Below, piece after piece: positions 54,275-57,872 of a stretch of 57,872 nucleotides of DNA; the first letter of the stretch is position 1, and each line of letters opens with the position of its first letter. The stretch comes from Nitrogeniibacter sp050293885. GTDB taxonomy: Bacteria; Pseudomonadota; Gammaproteobacteria; Burkholderiales; Rhodocyclaceae. Made by a program: the position numbers and the translations under genes. The DNA is taken from positions 1-57,872 of the forward strand of contig JBNKNO010000016.1 in NCBI GenBank assembly GCA_050293885.1, written 5' to 3'. Under the pieces are notes generated by a model. It saw only the letters and a program-made list of their open reading frames with translations. It was not told where the DNA came from and did no database searches.

Positions 54275-54387
54275 GCGCCCGAGTGTGGGCTTGGCGGGCC
54301 GGCTGGCAAGGCGCGACGACGCACAACCTGCACGTTGGAAGGAGAAGCAACGCAGCCAGACGGCCCGCCAAGCGTGCAATCGGGCGC
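54275..54387. repeat. Interrupted long inverted repeat upstream of the ECF sigma gene
   Basis: Two arm pairs: GCGCCCGA (54275-54282) with TCGGGCGC (54380-54387), and GCTTGGCGGGCC (54289-54300) with GGCCCGCCAAGC (54362-54373), both perfect and separated by matched six-base mismatch stretches. A third short pair, GGCTG (54301-54305) with CAGCC (54353-54357), continues inward. The loop is about 47 bases. The structure ends 21 bases before the sigma start codon, in the minus-strand leader. The region 54255-54488 holds no other gene. Confidence 0.75.
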
Positions 54388-54488
54388 GTAGCGCGCTCAC
54401 CCGCCGCGTGATCGGGCTCGAAGCCCGAATCGTTCGAATGCTCAACATTGTTCTCATGGGCACAAGCGGCCAACTGCGGATTCCAGGA

Positions 54489-56213
54489 TCATTGCTGGGC
54501 GACGGGCTCCTGTGGTGGGTTGGGGGCGAGGGCGGCGGCCAGATCCATCAGTCGCAGCGCTTCGCCGCGGTAGCCGAAACGGTCCTGCCCGACGGCGCCG
54601 GCGGCCAGCGCGCGAGCGTCGGCCAGCTGCCATTGTCCAGTGTATTTGCCGCCGCGCAAGCGCTGGCCGAAGCCGGCGATGGCGGTGGCGAAGCGGAAGT
54701 CGGCACTGGTGGCCGCGATGTCGCGGGCGTCGGTGCGCATCACCGGGCGCTCGATCAGCGTGCTCGACGATGCCCCCGGCAGCTTGTAGCGCAGACGCAC
54801 GTGGGCGAGCTCATTGGCTTTGGTGGTTGCCGAGCGCGGATCGCTGCCGTAGCGCAGCGGCTCGATCAGCCCCGTGCCGTCGATGGGCGTCAGTTCGTAG
54901 AGCGCTGTGACGGTGTGGCCCGCACCGATGTCGCCGGCGTCCACCTTGTCGTTGTTGAAGTCCTCGCGCTTGAGCTGGCGGTTCTCGTAGCCGATGAGGC
55001 GGTATTCCTTCACCGCCGCCGGGTTGAACTCGACCTGGATCTTCACGTCGCGGGCGATGGTCGCCAGCGTGCTGGTCATCTCGTTCACCAGCACCTTGTG
55101 GCCTTCCATGAGCGAGTCGATGTAGGAATAGGCGCCGTCGCCGGTGTCGGCGATCTGTTCCATCAGTTTCTCGTTGTAGTTGCCGGCGCCGAAACCCAGC
55201 GTGGACAGCGACACGCCGGTCTCGCGCTCGCGTTCGACCATCTGCTTGAGTTGGCGGAAGTCGGTGAGGCCAACGTTGAAGTCGCCGTCGGTGGCCAGCA
55301 GGATGCGGTTGATGCCGCCATCGACGAAGCCGGCACGCGCGGTGCGATAGGCCATCTCGATGCCGCTGGCGCCGGCCGTGCTGCCGCCGGAAGAGAGATT
55401 GTCGATGGCGGCGAGAATGGCGTTCTTCTGATCACCCGGCGTCGACGGCAGCACCACGCCAGCGCGGCCGGCATAGGTCACCAGCGCGATACGGTCTTGC
55501 GGGCGCATCTGATTGACCAGCAGCTTGAGCGAGGACTTGAGTAGCGGCAGCTTGTCCTTCGAGCTCATCGAACCCGACACGTCGACGAGAAACACCAGAT
55601 TGGCCGCCGGCAGATTCTGCTTGGCCACGTCCTTGCCCTTGAGCGCCACGCGCATCAGCACGTTGCCTGCACGCCAGGGCGAACGGGCGACTTCGGTATG
55701 CACCGCGAACGGGTGATTGTCGGTCGGCGCGGCGTAGTCGTAGGGGAAGTAGTTGATGAACTCCTCCACCCGCACCGCGTCCATCGGCGGCAGGCGCCCG
55801 TTGTTGAGGAAGCGGCGCATGTTCGACCAACTGCCGGTATCGACGTCGATGCTGAAGGTGGACACCGGCGCCTCGGCCACCACTTTCACGGGGTTGTCCT
55901 CCAAGGCCTGATAACGCTCGCGGTCCGCGGGTTGGGCGTAGGGCATCGGAGACGGATGCACCATGCGTTTGGCTTCGAGCGACATCATGCCGGCTGCCTG
56001 CGGCAGGCGCCCCAGCGGCCCCGACTTTGCGGCATCTCGTCTGACGCGGGGTTGCGGGGCCGCCGGTGGGGCGGCGACGGCAAGGTCTTGTTCCGCCATG
56101 GTTTCGGCGCGTGCGGGCTTGGCCGCCTTGGCGACCGGCGGGGTGGCGTGCTGGGTTTGCGTAGAACAGGCGCCGAGCATGACGGCGGCGGCGATGAGTG
56201 TCAGGCGTTGCAT
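54489..56213 (-). CDS. vWA-domain lipoprotein (YfbK-like)
   Basis: A 574-residue lipoprotein. AAGGA lies before the ATG at 56213. The lipobox is MLGACS (about 12-17). A disordered Ala/Pro segment is followed by the YfbK N-terminal domain (VSTFSIDVDTGSWSNMRRFL, VRVEEFINYFPYDY), a von Willebrand factor A domain with the MIDAS motif DVSGSMSSKDK, LATDGDFNVG and a C-terminal YfbK domain (VKIQVEFNPAAVKEYRLIGY, FRFATAIAGFGQRLRGG). It probably binds a partner protein in the periplasm through a metal ion. It lies upstream of the ECF sigma pair on the same strand. Confidence 0.93.
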   Translation of the reverse strand: MQRLTLIAAAVMLGACSTQTQHATPPVAKAAKPARAETMAEQDLAVAAPPAAPQPRVRRDAAKSGPLGRLPQAAGMMSLEAKRMVHPSPMPYAQPADRERYQALEDNPVKVVAEAPVSTFSIDVDTGSWSNMRRFLNNGRLPPMDAVRVEEFINYFPYDYAAPTDNHPFAVHTEVARSPWRAGNVLMRVALKGKDVAKQNLPAANLVFLVDVSGSMSSKDKLPLLKSSLKLLVNQMRPQDRIALVTYAGRAGVVLPSTPGDQKNAILAAIDNLSSGGSTAGASGIEMAYRTARAGFVDGGINRILLATDGDFNVGLTDFRQLKQMVERERETGVSLSTLGFGAGNYNEKLMEQIADTGDGAYSYIDSLMEGHKVLVNEMTSTLATIARDVKIQVEFNPAAVKEYRLIGYENRQLKREDFNNDKVDAGDIGAGHTVTALYELTPIDGTGLIEPLRYGSDPRSATTKANELAHVRLRYKLPGASSSTLIERPVMRTDARDIAATSADFRFATAIAGFGQRLRGGKYTGQWQLADARALAAGAVGQDRFGYRGEALRLMDLAAALAPNPPQEPVAQQ

Positions 56214-56324
56214 GTTGTTCGTCCTTGTGAAGTGAATCTGAGGGTGGAACGAACGTGGCGACGCCTTGGGGTCAAATGTTGATGTAACTAAATGTATTTA
56301 TGGGGCTGGCGGGCTTGTGTCCCC

Positions 56325-56582
56325 CTACCCGCCACTGAGCGCCTGCACGATCAGCACTTCCTCGACACCGTCGAGACCATGGCCGAGATCGAAAACCTGC
56401 TGGCCGCCGACGAAGCAGCGCATGTGGCGGCGGATGTGGCCTTGCTCGTCCACCATGCGAAAGCGGATGCCGGGGAACTGACGTTCGAGGTCGTCGAACA
56501 CCGCCCCCAGCGTCGCGCCCTCGGCCTCGACGCGCGGCGCGTGGGTGTAGTCGTGCAGCGGGGTGGGGATCAGCACTTTCAT
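56325..56582 (-). CDS. MoaD/ThiS-family beta-grasp protein
   Basis: An 85-residue protein from the ATG at 56582, overlapping the Asp-box propeller gene by four bases. It has MKVLIPTPLHDYT, ATLGAVFDDLERQFPG, IRRHMRCFVGGQQVF and a C-terminus VLIVQALSGG. The terminal Gly-Gly is the feature that allows adenylation and thiocarboxylation in MoaD and ThiS, or conjugation in ubiquitin-like modifiers. No E1-like or molybdopterin synthase gene is adjacent, so it is neither a typical MoaD nor ThiS. The pairing with a propeller protein recurs in other proteobacteria as I recall, but its role is unknown. Confidence 0.85.
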   Translation of the reverse strand: MKVLIPTPLHDYTHAPRVEAEGATLGAVFDDLERQFPGIRFRMVDEQGHIRRHMRCFVGGQQVFDLGHGLDGVEEVLIVQALSGG

Positions 56583-57715
56583 GCTGGGTAACCGATGCTC
56601 ACCGCGTAGATCTCGGGCAGGTGGCGGGCGATGCAGTGCCACGATGCGCCCTCGTCGCGGCTGCCCCACAACTCGCCGCTGGTGGTGCCGAAGTACAGGC
56701 CGAGCGGCTCGTGCGCATCGGCGCACATGGCCTGGCGCTTGACCGTCCACCAGGCTTGGCTCGTGGGCAGGCCAGCGTCCTGGCGCTGCCAGCTTTCGCC
56801 GCCGTCGCACGTGGCGTAGGCCGCGGGGCGGCCGTCGGGGCTGGTGCGCGGCCATACCGTGCCGCCGTCCATGGGGAATACCCAGGCGCGCTCGGCGTCG
56901 CGCGGATGGACCACCATCGGAAAGCCGATGTCGCCGACCTCGGCCGGCATGCTGCGGCCGATGCGTTGCCAGTGCGTGCCCGGCCGGTCGAGGCGGTAGA
57001 TACCGCAGTGGTTCTGTTGGTAGAGGCGGTCGGGGTTGGTCGGGCACATCCGCACGCAATGCGGGTCGTGGAAGCTGGGATCGGACACATCGAAGCCCTC
57101 GACCACTTCGAGGCCGTCGAGCAGCGGCGTGAAGGTCTCGCCACCGTCGACTGATTCATGCACGCCGCCGCCGGACATGGCGAAGTACAGATGCTTCGGA
57201 TCGCGCGGATCGACGATGATCGAGTGCAGCTTGGGTCCGTCTGGCGTGCCGTCCTGGAAGCTGCCCATCCAGCGGCGGAAGTCCGGGTCGTCGTTGAGGC
57301 AGGAGAACGGCGTCCAGGTGTCGCCGCCGTCCTCGGAGCGGAACAGGCCCTGCGGCGCGGTGCCGGCGTACCAGGTATCGGGCTCGTTGGCATGGCCGAG
57401 CGTGAGCCAGAACGTGTGTTCCACGCTGCGTCCGGTGCCGTCGGCGGCCGCGGCGAAGGCGGGCGGGCGTGTCGCTTCCTGCCAGGTCGCGCCCAGATTG
57501 GTGGAGCGGAAGAGGGTGGGGCCGAGGTGGCCGGTCTTGGCGGCGGCGAGCAGGGTGCGCCCGTCGCGCGGATCGAGCACCAGATGGTTGATGATGTGGC
57601 CGAGAAAGTGCGGGCCGTTGGTCTCCCAACGTTCGCGCGCCGGGTCGCCATGGTAGATCCACGCGCCCTTGCGGGTGGCGACGAGCAGGACGGGGGCGGT
57701 GTGTTCGGCGTTCAT
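56579..57715 (-). CDS. Asp-box (BNR) beta-propeller protein
   Basis: A 378-residue protein with at least five Asp-box motifs: RSTNLGATWQEA, RSEDGGDTWTPF, ESVDGGETFTPL, ATCDGGESWQRQ and GSRDEGASWHCI, in a repeated beta-propeller pattern (LVLDPRDGRTLLAAAKTGHL, IIVDPRDPKHLYFAMSGGGV). Sialidases carry such boxes, but no signal peptide or sialidase catalytic residues (Arg triad) are clear, and the protein appears cytosolic. It overlaps the beta-grasp gene by four bases, so the two are translationally coupled. The start at 57715 is the ATG after the longer frame's unlikely N-terminal segment. Function unknown. Confidence 0.85.
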   Translation of the reverse strand: MNAEHTAPVLLVATRKGAWIYHGDPARERWETNGPHFLGHIINHLVLDPRDGRTLLAAAKTGHLGPTLFRSTNLGATWQEATRPPAFAAAADGTGRSVEHTFWLTLGHANEPDTWYAGTAPQGLFRSEDGGDTWTPFSCLNDDPDFRRWMGSFQDGTPDGPKLHSIIVDPRDPKHLYFAMSGGGVHESVDGGETFTPLLDGLEVVEGFDVSDPSFHDPHCVRMCPTNPDRLYQQNHCGIYRLDRPGTHWQRIGRSMPAEVGDIGFPMVVHPRDAERAWVFPMDGGTVWPRTSPDGRPAAYATCDGGESWQRQDAGLPTSQAWWTVKRQAMCADAHEPLGLYFGTTSGELWGSRDEGASWHCIARHLPEIYAVSIGYPA

Positions 57716-57783
57716 GGTGTGCTCCTGTATGGGGTCTCTCATCCCTGGTCGACATTCATAGGGCGAATTCGACAGGCTGGCAC

Positions 57784-57872
57784 ATGGCAAAATGCAACAT
57801 GGTGTGTGCGACCTTCCGTTTCTATGAGGAACTCAACGATTTCCTCGTGCCGGCGTTGCGCTATCGCGACGT
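57784..57872 (+). CDS. Mut7-C ubiquitin-like domain protein, 3' partial
   Basis: The frame runs from ATG 57784 to the window edge. The first residues read MAKCNMVCATFRFYEELNDF then LVPALRYRDV; ATFRFYEELNDFL is typical of the N-terminal ubiquitin-like domain of Mut7-C RNAse proteins. A second ATG at 57799 is possible. If the rest follows, a PIN-like Mut7-C RNase domain would come after. It is divergent from the propeller and beta-grasp genes with 68 bases between them. Only 29 codons are visible, so this is a moderate call. Confidence 0.6.
   Translation, partial: MAKCNMVCATFRFYEELNDFLVPALRYRD

Noticed and set aside
52471..54333. A 620-residue minus-strand frame joining the anti-sigma-like protein to an upstream segment
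   Set aside because: The upstream 220 residues overlap the conserved sigma factor in another frame; the ATG at 53673 gives the four-base overlap with it.
53601..55544. A 647-residue plus-strand frame across the sigma factor and vWA genes
   Set aside because: It lies antisense to well-conserved proteins and has the Gly/Arg/His-rich composition of a shadow frame.

Overview
The window looks like a chromosomal segment of a high-GC betaproteobacterium, most likely from the Azoarcus/Thauera/Zoogloea side of the Rhodocyclales. This is inferred from the block hemW-rdgB-rph next to a PP2C phosphatase, a Ser/Thr kinase and yicC, from the PEP-CTERM protein, from the LysM/FecR plus CHASE2 kinase locus, and from uniform base composition. 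No database search was run. No phage, transposase, CRISPR array or rRNA was found. There is one assembly gap (94 N) downstream of a tRNA-Arg. Both window edges cut genes: a membrane/AttH fusion on the left and a Mut7-C-like gene on the right.

Layout, left part. 1-5981: a fusion of a CruF-like (DUF422) membrane domain to an AttH/CrtC-like domain, then a periplasmic YfiR-like protein, a hybrid histidine kinase and a REC-GGDEF diguanylate cyclase with overlapping reading frames, a likely periplasm-to-c-di-GMP relay. 6045-10579: DUF4197 protein, Rep helicase, cytochrome c lipoprotein, tRNA-Arg(CCG), metallo-beta-lactamase-fold hydrolase. 10721-17590: OmpR-type regulator, mscL (opposite strand), secreted LysM-FecR-FN3 protein, CHASE2 histidine kinase, AsmA-like protein. 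17695-23888: nitronate monooxygenase-like enzyme, DUF945 protein, homocysteine methyltransferase and sterol desaturase genes divergent from a GlxA-type AraC regulator, and a flavin prenyltransferase.

Middle part. 24218-28423: a complete polar amino acid ABC transporter (aapJQMP type) with a candidate sigma-54 promoter and an intrinsic terminator after the binding-protein gene. 28537-33125: LON-domain protein, mutY, a Gly-rich secreted protein, flavin reductase, AraC regulator, PEP-CTERM/spondin protein. 33273-37620: tRNA-Gly(CCC), thiS-thiG, trmB, sppA, an MliC-like lipoprotein. 37634-43019: hemW, rdgB, rph, PP2C phosphatase and kinase on the minus strand, divergent from yicC.

Right part. 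43134-49107: small HTH protein, DUF1840 protein, purine phosphoribosyltransferase, ribA, a second nitronate monooxygenase-like enzyme, xth, pyrE, a coiled-coil secreted protein. 49188-56213: an O-antigen ligase/polymerase-like membrane protein with an embedded soluble domain, a SIR2 deacetylase, and a stress-type group: ECF sigma factor, putative anti-sigma factor and vWA lipoprotein. 56325-57872: a MoaD/ThiS-like small protein overlapping an Asp-box propeller protein, divergent from a Mut7-C ubiquitin-like gene.

Most of the window is ordinary core genome. The parts that deserve a second look are the beta-grasp protein/propeller pair at the right end, two unannotated structured intergenic regions (43492-43607 and 54275-54387), the two signalling loci on the left, and the Gly-rich protein at 30326.
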